In this document: positions 44,064 to 53,430 of the stretch, piece by piece
Numbering within the stretch: position 1 is the first letter of the stretch
Layout: every line of letters begins with the position of its first letter
From: Candidatus Obscuribacter sp.
GTDB taxonomy: Bacteria; Cyanobacteriota; Vampirovibrionia; Obscuribacterales; Obscuribacteraceae
DNA: 64,000 nucleotides
Assembly: GCA_016712465.1 (NCBI GenBank)
Contig: JADJQZ010000001.1
Location: 3,162,001-3,226,000 of the forward strand
Direction: 5' to 3'
Notes under the pieces: generated by a model
Database searches by the model: none
What the model was told of the DNA's origin: nothing
What the model saw: the letters and a program-made list of their open reading frames with translations, nothing else
Program-made: the position numbers and the translations under genes

Positions 44064-45974
44064 TCAAGGCTGTTTACCGGAGTTCTTGAGAGCTTGCTTC
44101 AATTTCTCGATCTCCAGAATCTTGCCGAAGAGCTTTTGCCTGGTCTGCACCAATTCAGTCATGAGCGATATCTCGCCGCCTGATGATGCGTCGCCCACGG
44201 CCAGATCAATGCCGGAACGGGCTTTATCAACCCAGGTCTTGAGCGTTGCCGCAGAAACATTGTGAGCAGCGGCTACTTTGCTCAGGTCTTTGCCGGCCAG
44301 GACTTCCAGCACCATTGCTTTTGCTTCATCAGGGCCGGAAACCTGGCCGGAGCTTCCGCGCTTGAAGACCTTCATGCCCTCAAAATTGAGCTTACCCAGG
44401 GAAACGTAGCCTTTGCCCGTCACAAATTTCTCAAAGAAGCCCCTTTGCTTGAGCAATTCCTCGATCTCGCCGTCCTGCACGAAGATGAGAGCCGGCTTGA
44501 ATTTTTCAATATCTTCGCCATAGTCCAGAACGGCCTGATCAAGCTTACGCTTGTACTTGAGGTCACCGGTGCGCTCCAGGCAAGTGTCGAGCATGGGCAG
44601 GTGCATTCCGTGCAGAAAGCGCGAACCGGGACGACGACCGGCCAGAAGCACGGGCGGATAACCAGGAGCTACGCCCTGGGAGATGCTCAAAATAGCGTCA
44701 CCGGGTTTGCTGTGCCGCAAAATGCAGACCAGTGGGGGGGAGAGTTCTCGGGTGGAGGCAAAGCCAAGACAGCCGAGACTGCGAAGATCTACATTCTCGG
44801 TAGCTAGAAACGTAGCGGCGTAGGCGCTGTAGTACTGGTAAAAAGTGAAAATAGCATAGATGAACAAAAGCGGACTGCCTAGAAACTGCAGAGCGAAGCG
44901 CGGCAGCCCGCCCGAAGCAAACAATCTCAGTAAAATGGCCAGCTCAATCATGAGCAAGACCATGGAGCAACCCTGCACCGGCAAATAGCGGTAGGTCCAA
45001 TTGGTGCTGAAGAAGGCGAACATGGCAAAAGCCGTGCCGTTAAAACTAACCAGAGGCAAGAGCAAAGCCGAGCGGCTATAAAAGGCAACGGCAAGGAGCA
45101 TGGACGATGCAAATAGGAAGGTGGTATTAATACCGCTATTGGTGCTGACCAAACAGGCAATGGTGGAATTTTCATACCATTTGAAGCCCATGGCATAAAT
45201 GGGAATTGCCTCGTTCAAAAGGTTCATTACTGCTTCTCTGGGATAGAAAGCAAAGTGCAGAAAATAAAGCAAACTGCCTACTAGAAAGGTAAGAAATTCC
45301 GGGGCAAACAGTAGTTTGCGTTTCTCCTTGCTGAAAGCACCAGACTTATAGCAGGTGACCAGCTCCACCACTAGAAAGAAGATCAATAACTGGGGCTTAA
45401 TATGTACAAGCAGGGCACAAAAGCCGATAACCACTGCCAGTATATTACAGGCCATGCCCCGTCTAATCCGGGCACTGTCGCTCAAGCGCAGAGCGCGAAA
45501 GAGAAGATAAGGCAGGTAAAAGAGGAAGAAGAAATGCTCGCGCTGGCCCAAATCCAGATACTGATTGGACTGCATCCAGGTCAGCCCGGCGATGGCGAAC
45601 GGCAGCACATAACTATCCTTATGTCCCTTGAATTGCAAATATGTAGCCAGCACCAAACTGCAGGAGAAGAAGTAACAAAGATAAACAAAGAAATCGAATA
45701 CCAGTGAAACAGGCAGAATGAGAAAGCGGCTAAAGAAAGCGGGCAGGGCGCTTAGATAGATGATCAGAGGGGCATTGAAATCGAAGAAGTCACGGTAAGG
45801 CACCAGACCATCCAGCACCAGCTGGCCCATGGCCAGATAAACCGACTGATCGTTGCCTATGAAGAGGGGATGAAAGAGAAAATACTGAAGTGCCGACAGA
45901 CTGAAAACAAGGAAGCTCAAAGTGAGGAAGACCCACATATAGACGGCGACTGCCCTGTGCAAGACTGGCTTCAT
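44064..45974 (-). CDS. Multi-TM GT-C-like glycosyltransferase with C-terminal transposase-type HTH
   Basis: The product has 636 residues. About ten membrane helices (about 12-410) include an early acidic loop, VPYRDFFDFNAP, of the kind seen in GT-C enzymes (GT39/GT83-like). A globular exterior domain (about 420-535) follows. Unusually, residues about 548-588 (EAKAMVLEVLAGKDLSKVAAAHNVS, then TLKTWVDKA) look like the helix-turn-helix of IS3-type OrfA proteins, followed by a coiled coil (about 602-632). The gene overlaps the upstream paralogue by ATGA. The 122 bases after its stop hold nothing recognisable. Confidence 0.7.
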   Translation of the reverse strand: MKPVLHRAVAVYMWVFLTLSFLVFSLSALQYFLFHPLFIGNDQSVYLAMGQLVLDGLVPYRDFFDFNAPLIIYLSALPAFFSRFLILPVSLVFDFFVYLCYFFSCSLVLATYLQFKGHKDSYVLPFAIAGLTWMQSNQYLDLGQREHFFFLFYLPYLLFRALRLSDSARIRRGMACNILAVVIGFCALLVHIKPQLLIFFLVVELVTCYKSGAFSKEKRKLLFAPEFLTFLVGSLLYFLHFAFYPREAVMNLLNEAIPIYAMGFKWYENSTIACLVSTNSGINTTFLFASSMLLAVAFYSRSALLLPLVSFNGTAFAMFAFFSTNWTYRYLPVQGCSMVLLMIELAILLRLFASGGLPRFALQFLGSPLLFIYAIFTFYQYYSAYAATFLATENVDLRSLGCLGFASTRELSPPLVCILRHSKPGDAILSISQGVAPGYPPVLLAGRRPGSRFLHGMHLPMLDTCLERTGDLKYKRKLDQAVLDYGEDIEKFKPALIFVQDGEIEELLKQRGFFEKFVTGKGYVSLGKLNFEGMKVFKRGSSGQVSGPDEAKAMVLEVLAGKDLSKVAAAHNVSAATLKTWVDKARSGIDLAVGDASSGGEISLMTELVQTRQKLFGKILEIEKLKQALKNSGKQP

Positions 45975-47602
45975 TTACCCTTTCCTCCTTGAGTTCTGGG
46001 CAAATAAACATGGAAAGGAAAGAGATAACCAATTGCTTCGCGGGGAGCTCTGGCCCGGGAGTAGTAATAGGCATTACCACTATTAGCAAAGCGATTATCC
46101 AGATAGAAAGCCAGTCCCAGGCAGCGCATGTCTTCCTCTTCAGGACTCTTATGAACTAGCAGCAGGGCGATTTTGCCGCTGTCCAGATCGCGGCGTACCT
46201 TAGCAATGATAGTCTCACAGGCATTATTGATCACCATATTGGTCGGTCCAATCTGCCTTAGAACGCGGTAGAGGTGCAGCGGTTTACTGGTTGTAAGATA
46301 GCCGTATTGACGGCGATCATAGTAAAGCAAAGCAGGATAGATAGCGCTGGGGAAATCGCATACAACAAGCACATTGTCACCGATGCGGCTATTTTGGTCG
46401 AGCACTTCCCCAAGGTCGGGCTCACCGTTGCGTCTCAGTTCGGAAGAAACCGAAAGGGCTTGATCGAGGGCTTGATGATGAACAGTGTAAAAGCCGTAAG
46501 AAGCCAGGCAACTGAACAAAATAGCGCCAGGTAAGTAGAGCCTGCCGCCGCTGAAAGGAGACAGCCACTGAAAGAGATTGAGACCTAAGACAAAGGCGGA
46601 AGAGAAAATCAAGACCACCAGTTCCGAACTAAAGCCTTCCGCTTCCACGGCAAAGAGAAGCAGACCCATAACCATCAGGCTCAGAAGGGGTGCCAGTAGC
46701 CTGGAACGCGAAAGCAAGAGAAAGCCATTGACGAGCGTGACACCAAAGAGAATCAGGTAAAACCTCAGGTCGGGAGCGCACTTCACAAAGGCCAGAATTT
46801 CATCCAGTATGAGCAATTTAGCCAGGCGAAGCGGCAAACAAATCTCAAGAAATGCTGCTCGCGATGCCTCGGGCAAAGTAAATAAACTGGCAACAGCCAG
46901 GCAAAACCCCAGCCCTACACCCAGAAGTGCTTTATCAAAACGTAGTTTGCCGCTCACAGCAGCTAGCACTAATTCGCAGATAACAAAAACCGGCACAAAG
47001 AGCAGGTCCAGGGATGCAGCCAGGGCCGCTAGAAAACCCAGGAGAAAGGAAAGTGGTCCGAAGAAGCGCACACCCATATATGAGCAGGCGCGCAAGAAAA
47101 GGTAAGGCAGGAGGGCCAGGCAAAAAAGGTGCTGCAAGTCACCGAACTGAAAACGAACCAGATAGTTGGCAGCCAGAAAGCTGAAAGTAAATCCAAGGGC
47201 CAGCGGCGTTAGCTCACGCTTTCGCTCAGCCTGAACAGTTTCCAGGGCGAAGCACAGAATTCCCAGGCTTGCCACTAGAGACAGTGCCACGGCCAGGAAG
47301 ACGGAAAGCTTGAATACTAAAACAAGCGGCTGCAAGAAGCCCAGACCAGCTAGCATCTGATGCAAGGCGGCAGGAAGCGCGCCTAACAAGAGAGCGGGAG
47401 GAGTATCGAAGCTGAAGAAATCGCTGTACGGCAGAGCCCCGCTTCTGAAGCGCTCAAACAGTGTCAGGCGCATGGCCGGCCACGGCGAAATATCACCGGT
47501 GGATGAAAGCAAGTCAAAGAGAAAAACTAGAAAAACCGGCAGACCGATTAGTAATGAGCCTGCCTTGACACCGACGGCACTGGTTATATCAGTTGCTTTC
47601 AC
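45971..47602 (-). CDS. Multi-TM GT-C-like membrane protein
   Basis: The product has 543 residues from GTG 47602, overlapping the upstream gene by 14 bases; a TTG at 47665 would add 21 residues. About eleven membrane helices fill residues 10-390, with the loop LPYSDFFSFDTPP matching the PYRDFFDFNAP loop of its neighbour, so the two are paralogues. A C-terminal exterior domain (about 395-540) follows. Such proteins use polyprenyl-P-sugar donors outside the membrane. It lacks the HTH tail of its neighbour. Specificity cannot be told. Confidence 0.7.
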   Translation of the reverse strand: MKATDITSAVGVKAGSLLIGLPVFLVFLFDLLSSTGDISPWPAMRLTLFERFRSGALPYSDFFSFDTPPALLLGALPAALHQMLAGLGFLQPLVLVFKLSVFLAVALSLVASLGILCFALETVQAERKRELTPLALGFTFSFLAANYLVRFQFGDLQHLFCLALLPYLFLRACSYMGVRFFGPLSFLLGFLAALAASLDLLFVPVFVICELVLAAVSGKLRFDKALLGVGLGFCLAVASLFTLPEASRAAFLEICLPLRLAKLLILDEILAFVKCAPDLRFYLILFGVTLVNGFLLLSRSRLLAPLLSLMVMGLLLFAVEAEGFSSELVVLIFSSAFVLGLNLFQWLSPFSGGRLYLPGAILFSCLASYGFYTVHHQALDQALSVSSELRRNGEPDLGEVLDQNSRIGDNVLVVCDFPSAIYPALLYYDRRQYGYLTTSKPLHLYRVLRQIGPTNMVINNACETIIAKVRRDLDSGKIALLLVHKSPEEEDMRCLGLAFYLDNRFANSGNAYYYSRARAPREAIGYLFPFHVYLPRTQGGKGK

Positions 47603-48596
47603 TCTCCGGCGCCTTTTCAGAAGCTCGACTGCCCCTTTGCCTGTGACGATTGAGTACCTCGGCAAAGAAGAGCGCCATAATCAGAACGCCGGCCAAAAGC
47701 TTCAAATAGTATTCCTGCTGTCCCACAAAGAATGTGGCAATTAATCCAAGTAATGCGGAAATGCCGTAGATGATATAGGCCACTTTCTTTTGATCGAGAC
47801 CGGCATCAAGAAGGCGGTGATGAATATGGAGGCGGTCCGGGGAAAATATGGACTTCCCTTTAGCAACCCGCCGCACAATGGCCCAGGAAGTATCTAGAAG
47901 CGGAAAGAACAGAATGAATACCACAAGCAAGGAGGTAGGCACAATCACGGTTGCCGCCGCCGCTCCCTTGATAACCCCGGTGATGGAAATGGCCGCCAAT
48001 ATGAAGCCAGTGAGATAGGCCCCGGAGTCTCCCAGAAATATGCGGGCCGGGTTGAAGTTCCAGCGCAAGAAGCCGAGCAGCGCTCCAGCCATGACTGCGG
48101 CCATCAATGCCGCATGGGGTCGGGCGATGCTGTCCCCCAGAGCTACGGACCAGATGGTGAGAGCCGAAATTGCCGAGACACCGGCAGCCAGTCCGTCCAT
48201 ACCGTCAATCAAATTGACGGCATTGGCCACACCCACCAGCCAGAGAACTGTCAGGGGTAAACTCAAGAGACCCAATTCAATCGGCACGCCGCCTGTCAGA
48301 TGGATAAAACCCAGATCAAGATCGAAGCTGGCCGGAATCGGTATGGACTTGATGCGCACCCCCAGCGAATAGGCAGCACAACCGGCCAGAATCTGAACCA
48401 GAAGCTTGGTCTTAGCCCGGAGGTTCTCCAGGTCGTCCATCAGTCCCAACACAAATATGATGGTGCCACCGACGGCGATACCGGCAATACCCTCGGCAAA
48501 GCGAGCGTCCTTCGGCAGCCTACCGGCAATGGCAATCAGGGTGACTACGGTGGTGAGGATACTGATATAGATAGCCACGCCGCCCAGGCGGGGCAC
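47589..48596 (-). CDS. WecA/MraY-family sugar-1-phosphate transferase, catalytic part (5' end in another frame)
   Basis: The family transfers a sugar-1-phosphate from a UDP-sugar to undecaprenyl phosphate, starting glycan synthesis. This frame encodes 335 residues with many helices and the family motifs VPRLGG, LGLMDDLENLRAKTKLL, NAVNLIDGMDGLA, FLRWNFNPARIFLGDSGAYLTG, and the HIHHRLLD loop typical of WecA-like rather than MraY enzymes. The frame is actually open to 48668 and reads the expected LLDKPGEDRRIHKVAVPRLGG start motif before a TGA. The first membrane helices lie in the 48599-48868 frame, so the gene is split by a one-base frameshift near 48651-48661. Confidence 0.85.
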   Translation of the reverse strand: MPRLGGVAIYISILTTVVTLIAIAGRLPKDARFAEGIAGIAVGGTIIFVLGLMDDLENLRAKTKLLVQILAGCAAYSLGVRIKSIPIPASFDLDLGFIHLTGGVPIELGLLSLPLTVLWLVGVANAVNLIDGMDGLAAGVSAISALTIWSVALGDSIARPHAALMAAVMAGALLGFLRWNFNPARIFLGDSGAYLTGFILAAISITGVIKGAAAATVIVPTSLLVVFILFFPLLDTSWAIVRRVAKGKSIFSPDRLHIHHRLLDAGLDQKKVAYIIYGISALLGLIATFFVGQQEYYLKLLAGVLIMALFFAEVLNRHRQRGSRASEKAPESESN

Positions 48597-48598
48597 GG

Positions 48599-48868
48599 CT
48601 ACTTTGTGAATACGTCTGTCTTCACCGGGTTTATCGAGAAGCTTAAGCTTGACGCCCGGGCGCGAATCTCAGGGGTAAGCCACCAACTGGCAGCCAGGGC
48701 AATTAGAAAACCTGGAATTTGAGCCTGATCGAGCCTTTGCTGCCCGGGCACAAAGGCCCACCAGAAACCCACCACCAGTAAGAGCAACTGACAGACACGA
48801 ATGGAGACGTTAGACGACCTCGATCGCCCCGGCTGTGCAGTCTCCAGTTCAGTCTCAGTCATGCTCAT
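48599..48868 (-). pseudogene. N-terminal fragment of the frameshifted WecA-like gene
   Basis: This 89-residue frame starts at an ATG that overlaps the glyA stop as ATGA. It encodes two membrane helices (about 26-41 and 51-65). The text IPGFLIALAASWWLTPEIRARA is the family's usual N-terminus, which should run straight into KLKLLDKPGE; that text continues in the -1 frame. After ARA the reading degenerates and stops. One extra base in the CCCGGG-containing run near 48655-48661 would restore a single gene of about 425 codons (47589-48868). Confidence 0.7.
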
Positions 48869-50118
48869 CTCACGGCTTCAACCTTGCTTTCATAAAGAGG
48901 AAAGGCGCGACAGAGATCATCTACAGTGGTGAGAACCTGACGACGCACGTCCTCGTCTTCCGGATGCTTGAGCACATCGGCTATGGCTTTGGCGATGGTC
49001 TTCATCTCGCGCTCACCCATTCCGCGGCTGGTAACCGCCGGCGTACCGAGCCGTATACCGCTTGTGACCATCGGTTTTTCCGGATCGTTGGGAATGGCGT
49101 TCTTATTGGTAGTGATGCGTACCTCTTCCAGAATGGCGCAGGCTTTCTTGCCTGTCATTCCGACCGGTCTCAGGTCTACCGTCATCAAGTGATTGTCGGT
49201 GCCACCAGATACGATAGCGAGCCCTTCTTCGATCAAGGTTTTAGCAAGCATCGAGGCATTGGCCACGATACCAGCCTGATATTGCTTGAACTCGGGCTTG
49301 AGAGCTTCTCCAAAGGCCGCGGCCTTGGCGGCAATGACGTGCATGAGCGGACCGCCCTGAATACCGGGAAACACAGCCTTGTCGACGGCCTGGGCAAATT
49401 CCTCCTGACACATCACTACGCCGCCTCTGGGACCGCGCAGGGTCTTATGGGTGGTGGTGGTGACAAAGTGTGCATGGGGGAAGGGACTGGGATGCAGTCC
49501 GGCACTGACAAGACCGGCTATGTGAGCAATATCGGCCATCAAGTAAGCCCCGACTTTGTCGGCGATACTGCGCATCCTTTCAAAATCGATGATGCGCGGA
49601 TAGTTGCTGGCACCACAGATAATCAAACGGGGTTTGACGGCAAGGGCCACTTCTTCCGCCTTATCGTAATCGAGACGACCGGTAGCGGCATTGACACCGT
49701 AAAACTTGGCATCGAACCACTTGCCCGACATATTGACGGGAGAACCATGGGTCAAGTGCCCACCCTGATCGAGAGCCATACCCAGGATGGTATCACCGGG
49801 CTTGAGCATGGCGAAAAGAACGGCCATATTGGCCTGGGCACCGGAATGGGGCTGGACATTGGCGTGGGGTGCATTAAAGAGTTGCTTGACGCGGTCAATG
49901 GCCAATCTCTCGACGCCATCAACATATTCGCAGCCACCGTAGTAGCGCTTACCGGGCAGACCTTCCGCATACTTATTGGTGAGCACAGAGCCTTGCGCTT
50001 CCAGCACCGAAGAAGAGACGAAGTTCTCACTGGCAATCAGCTCGATACAGTTCTTCTGCCGATTCAACTCGCTTTCGATGATTTTAGCCAGTTCCGGATC
50101 TGTATGTAGTAAGGACAC
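48865..50118 (-). CDS. glyA: Serine hydroxymethyltransferase
   Basis: GlyA interconverts serine and glycine, charging tetrahydrofolate with a one-carbon unit. The 417-residue product starts at GTG 50118, seven bases after GGGGAG; the longer ATG frame adds 10 unlikely residues. Motifs are IELIASENFVS, TNKYAEGLPGKRYYGG, and the PLP Lys225 in TTTTHKTLRGPRGG. Length and sequence are ordinary. It overlaps the WecA-like gene, so it may lead the whole glycan operon down to 41 kb. Confidence 0.97.
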   Translation of the reverse strand: MSLLHTDPELAKIIESELNRQKNCIELIASENFVSSSVLEAQGSVLTNKYAEGLPGKRYYGGCEYVDGVERLAIDRVKQLFNAPHANVQPHSGAQANMAVLFAMLKPGDTILGMALDQGGHLTHGSPVNMSGKWFDAKFYGVNAATGRLDYDKAEEVALAVKPRLIICGASNYPRIIDFERMRSIADKVGAYLMADIAHIAGLVSAGLHPSPFPHAHFVTTTTHKTLRGPRGGVVMCQEEFAQAVDKAVFPGIQGGPLMHVIAAKAAAFGEALKPEFKQYQAGIVANASMLAKTLIEEGLAIVSGGTDNHLMTVDLRPVGMTGKKACAILEEVRITTNKNAIPNDPEKPMVTSGIRLGTPAVTSRGMGEREMKTIAKAIADVLKHPEDEDVRRQVLTTVDDLCRAFPLYESKVEAVR

Positions 50119-50144
50119 AAAACTTCTCCCCTGAAAATAGCGCC

Positions 50145-50172
50145 ACAATACAGTATTCTAGCCGCTTTTCAA
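50145..50172 (-). promoter_or_regulatory. Possible glyA promoter
   Basis: Read on the minus strand, TTGAAA (50172-50167) and TATTGT (50150-50145) are 16 bases apart, about 27 bases before the glyA start codon. Both boxes are partial matches. Confidence 0.35.
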
Positions 50173-50236
50173 GGACTAATGCCATCTGTAAAACTTTCTC
50201 ACCTAAAGCGCAATAGCTAGACATATTTACTGCCTC

Positions 50237-51109
50237 TTAGAGGGTGGAAAGCACCTCCAGAGAGCGCATACGCCTTCCCGATTTATATTCGATATATCCG
50301 AGCATGAGGCGCAGGGCTTGAGCCAGACGAGTGGCAGCCTGCCCATCTTCTCTTGTAAACCCACCGGAAGAACTGGCAAAATCCTCCGCCTCACCTAAAT
50401 TTTGCAAATCGGCACTGGCTTGACTGGCGGTCTTGGCCAGAATAAGTTGCCGCCAGACCATGGGAGTAAGAAAGACACTAACGAGCCGCCCCTCCCTGGC
50501 CTGGACCTCGGCTACCATGGGCACCTGTCCATGCTCGTTTTCACCTTTGCGCAGGCGCTTAAGGCAGTTCTGGCAAACGACTCCACCCAGTTCGTAGTTG
50601 AAGGCGGCGATGTTGCGATCTACGGCAGTCTCTCGACAACCCACACAAAAGGTCAACTCCGGCGAAAGTCCAAGCATGCCCAGTACCAAAAGTTCAAATT
50701 CCAGACACTGCAGCGCCGGTGCTTTCTCTCCATCGGCCATGAAACCAATGGCCAGAGAAAGCTTCTCAAAATAGTTGGCGGCATCCTCCGATAGCTCCTG
50801 CCCAAAGACCTGGGAGAGTTCTGCAAAATAGAGCGCGTAAGTGAGGCGCTCCAGATCGCGGCGCAACATGGGAAACGACTCCAGCGTTTCACACTGCGTC
50901 ACTATGTCGAGACTTTTTCCCTGAGCCAACAGGTATCTGTTTATGGTGAGGGGCTCGGACTTGCCTGCCATTTTGGAGCCTGGCTTGCGGGCCCCTTTTG
51001 CCACAGCCCGGTGCAGGCCCCTCTCCCTGGAGAAAAGCACCACAATACGATCGGCTTCTCCCAGGGGAAAGGTACCTATATTTACGGCATTGAGGGTGAA
51101 GGTAGCCAC
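50237..51109 (-). CDS. recO: DNA repair protein RecO
   Basis: RecO helps load RecA at gaps with RecR and anneals ssDNA. The 290-residue product is read from GTG 51109, two bases after the gnd stop, because the family starts close to its OB-fold (ATFTLNAVNIGTFPLGEADRIV); an ATG at 51136 would overlap gnd by 25 bases. The N-terminal OB domain (about 1-80) is followed by a helical domain with a zinc site (CVGC and CQNC, about 154-190). Genes before it encode the pentose phosphate route, so co-transcription looks incidental. Confidence 0.93.
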   Translation of the reverse strand: MATFTLNAVNIGTFPLGEADRIVVLFSRERGLHRAVAKGARKPGSKMAGKSEPLTINRYLLAQGKSLDIVTQCETLESFPMLRRDLERLTYALYFAELSQVFGQELSEDAANYFEKLSLAIGFMADGEKAPALQCLEFELLVLGMLGLSPELTFCVGCRETAVDRNIAAFNYELGGVVCQNCLKRLRKGENEHGQVPMVAEVQAREGRLVSVFLTPMVWRQLILAKTASQASADLQNLGEAEDFASSSGGFTREDGQAATRLAQALRLMLGYIEYKSGRRMRSLEVLSTL

Positions 51110-51111
51110 GC

Positions 51112-52566
51112 CTACTTGGCAATAAGCTCGGCCCATTCGGTGTGCATGAAACCTGCGCCCGGCTTATCAACTCTCTCGTAAGTGTGGGCGCCAAAGAAAT
51201 CTCTTTGAGCCTGGGTGAGATTCTGGGGCAGATGGGCAGCCCTGTAAGAATCGAAATAAGAAAGAGAGGCGGTCATGGCCGGCAGCGGAATACCCCGAAC
51301 GATTGCTTCTTTGATTACGGCCCGCATGGACATATGGGACTGCACCATGAAAGGAGCAAAGTCTTCATCAACGAGCAAATTAGGCAGATTCTTATCGCGA
51401 TCGAAAGCGGCCCGAATGCGCTCCAATAATTCGGCCCGGATAATGCAGCCGCCCCGCCAGATACGCGCCGTCTCGGAGAGGTTGACACCCCAGTTATATT
51501 TGTCGGAACCAGCTTTGATCAAGGACATACCCTGGGCATAGCTGCAGACCTTGGCTGCGTAAAGTGCCTTTTCCAGGTGGTCGATGAGCGGATGATCAAG
51601 CCCGCCCGAACCGGCAGTCTCCTTCTCCAGATCCTCGGATACTGAGGCGAAGACCCGGGCGGCATTCATGCGCTCGTCTTTCATGGAAGAGAGAACCCGA
51701 CCGGTAAGAGCACCATCGATGGTGGGCACCGGCACACTAAGTTCCAGAGCCGCTTCCGATGTCCAGCGTCCGGTGCCTTTCTGACCGGCTTTATCAAGAA
51801 TCAAGTCAACCAGCGGTTTGCCTGTTTCCTTGTCTTTCACCGACAAAATTTTTGCGGTAATCTCAATCAGGAAGGAATTGAGTATGCCTTCATTCCACTT
51901 GCTGAAGATGTGCCCGATCTGTGGTGCCGTCAGCCCAAGGGCTCGCCGCAGAACATCATAGACCTCGGCAATCAGTTGCATGTCACCATATTCGATACCA
52001 TTGTGCACCATCTTCACGAAGTGACCGGCTCCATCAGGACCAAGATAAGTAACACAAGGGCTGCCATCGACCTTGGCGGAGACATCTTCCCAAATTGGTC
52101 TAATTGCTTCATAGGCTTTCGCATCGCCGCCGGGCATGAGGCTCGGTCCCCAGAGAGCGCCCTCTTCGCCACCGGATACGCCTGAACCAATCAAACAGAG
52201 TCCTTCAGCAGCCAGCTCTTTCTCACGTCTCTGGGTGTCGACATAATGAGAATTGCCGCCGTCAATTATGATGTCGCCTTTCTCAAGATAAGGCTTGAGC
52301 TTGGCTATGGTTTGATCTACCGCGTCTCCGGCCTTGACCAGAAGGATAATTTTGCGGGGACTGCTCAAAGACTCGACAAAGCTCTTCTCATCAGGAGCAC
52401 CGACAACCTTCTTGCCTTTACCGCGGCCTTCCATGAATTCAACAACCTTTTCATGGGAACGGTTGAAAATGGAAATTTGATAGCCATGTCTCTCTATGTT
52501 GAGAGCCAGGTTCTCACCCATAACGCCAAGCCCTACCAGGCCAATATCGCTCTTCTTATCTACCAT
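51112..52566 (-). CDS. gnd: 6-phosphogluconate dehydrogenase, decarboxylating
   Basis: Gnd oxidises 6-phosphogluconate to ribulose-5-phosphate and CO2, producing NADPH. The 484-residue product shows the NADP loop GLGVMGENLALN (about 12-23), SGVSGGEEGALWGPSLMPGG, the catalytic KMVHNGIEYGDMQLI, and a long helical C-terminal domain with the usual tail. Length matches the long bacterial form. It starts nine bases after pgl and is followed at once by recO. Confidence 0.97.
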   Translation of the reverse strand: MVDKKSDIGLVGLGVMGENLALNIERHGYQISIFNRSHEKVVEFMEGRGKGKKVVGAPDEKSFVESLSSPRKIILLVKAGDAVDQTIAKLKPYLEKGDIIIDGGNSHYVDTQRREKELAAEGLCLIGSGVSGGEEGALWGPSLMPGGDAKAYEAIRPIWEDVSAKVDGSPCVTYLGPDGAGHFVKMVHNGIEYGDMQLIAEVYDVLRRALGLTAPQIGHIFSKWNEGILNSFLIEITAKILSVKDKETGKPLVDLILDKAGQKGTGRWTSEAALELSVPVPTIDGALTGRVLSSMKDERMNAARVFASVSEDLEKETAGSGGLDHPLIDHLEKALYAAKVCSYAQGMSLIKAGSDKYNWGVNLSETARIWRGGCIIRAELLERIRAAFDRDKNLPNLLVDEDFAPFMVQSHMSMRAVIKEAIVRGIPLPAMTASLSYFDSYRAAHLPQNLTQAQRDFFGAHTYERVDKPGAGFMHTEWAELIAK

Positions 52567-52575
52567 TTCCTGCTC

Positions 52576-53430
52576 CTATATAAGACTGGACGTACAAGCC
52601 TCGTCCGTATACCATTCCACCGCCCCCTGCGGGCACCTAGCTATTAACTGCTGAGCCGGATAATGCTTCTCCGGCTCCTTCAAAACCGACTGCACAATAT
52701 CCGTCTTACCCTCACCCTGCACCAGAAAGAAAAGTTGACGGCAGTTGGCAAAAACAGGCATAGTGAGGGTAAGTCTGTAGGTATCAAACTTAGGAACAAA
52801 GTTTGCCACGCAGAGCCTCTCCTCTTCCGCCAGAGCGGCAGTATCCGGAAAGAGTGAGGCGGTATGACCATCCGGACCCAAGCCCATGATAGCCAGCGAA
52901 AACACCGGCATATTCTTCGACTCGCAGGCGCTCTCAGAAGAAGGCTTCAACCAATTGGCCTCCCCTTCGAAAGTACCTTTCTCGACACCGGCACTGCCCT
53001 CGGCACTGCGTTTGAAAAAGCGTCGAATCGTCTGTTCGTAAATGCGAGCGGAGTCTTCCGGATCTACATCTTGCTTGATGGTGGGAAAGACGTTGGTACT
53101 GGGAATGGAAATGCGACTGAGAAGATTGTCGGAGATCATCTTGTAGTTGCTGTCGCTGTCGGCATGACTGACACAACGCTCATCACCAAGGAAAAGGTAG
53201 GTCTTGCCCCAGGGCAAAATATCTTCCGAAAAGGTAGCCAGTCTCTGGTAGAGCCCGCGGGGGGTGCTACCGCCTGACAAAAGCATGGTAAAGAGACCGT
53301 CCTTCTCCACAGCCGCTCTAGCCATGGCCGCGATACGATCGGCAAGAACCGCGAACAAGGTCCGTTCGTCGACAGCGACGTTTATAGTCTGTCCTTGATA
53401 CTTAGCCTGCCGCTCGGTCAATTCCCTCAT
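52576..53430 (-). CDS. pgl: 6-phosphogluconolactonase
   Basis: Pgl hydrolyses 6-phosphogluconolactone. The 284-residue product has the family's LLSGGSTPRGLYQRLA near residue 50, FLGDERCV, and MGLGPDGHTASLFPDT (catalytic His in the last). An insert of about 20 residues (about 148-170, FFKRSAEGSAGVEKG and following) makes it a little longer than common DevB/Pgl proteins. It overlaps opcA by ATGA. Confidence 0.95.
   Translation of the reverse strand: MRELTERQAKYQGQTINVAVDERTLFAVLADRIAAMARAAVEKDGLFTMLLSGGSTPRGLYQRLATFSEDILPWGKTYLFLGDERCVSHADSDSNYKMISDNLLSRISIPSTNVFPTIKQDVDPEDSARIYEQTIRRFFKRSAEGSAGVEKGTFEGEANWLKPSSESACESKNMPVFSLAIMGLGPDGHTASLFPDTAALAEEERLCVANFVPKFDTYRLTLTMPVFANCRQLFFLVQGEGKTDIVQSVLKEPEKHYPAQQLIARCPQGAVEWYTDEACTSSLI

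Noticed and set aside
48835..50109. 424-codon plus-strand frame
   Set aside because: It lies fully opposite glyA, whose motifs are unambiguous.
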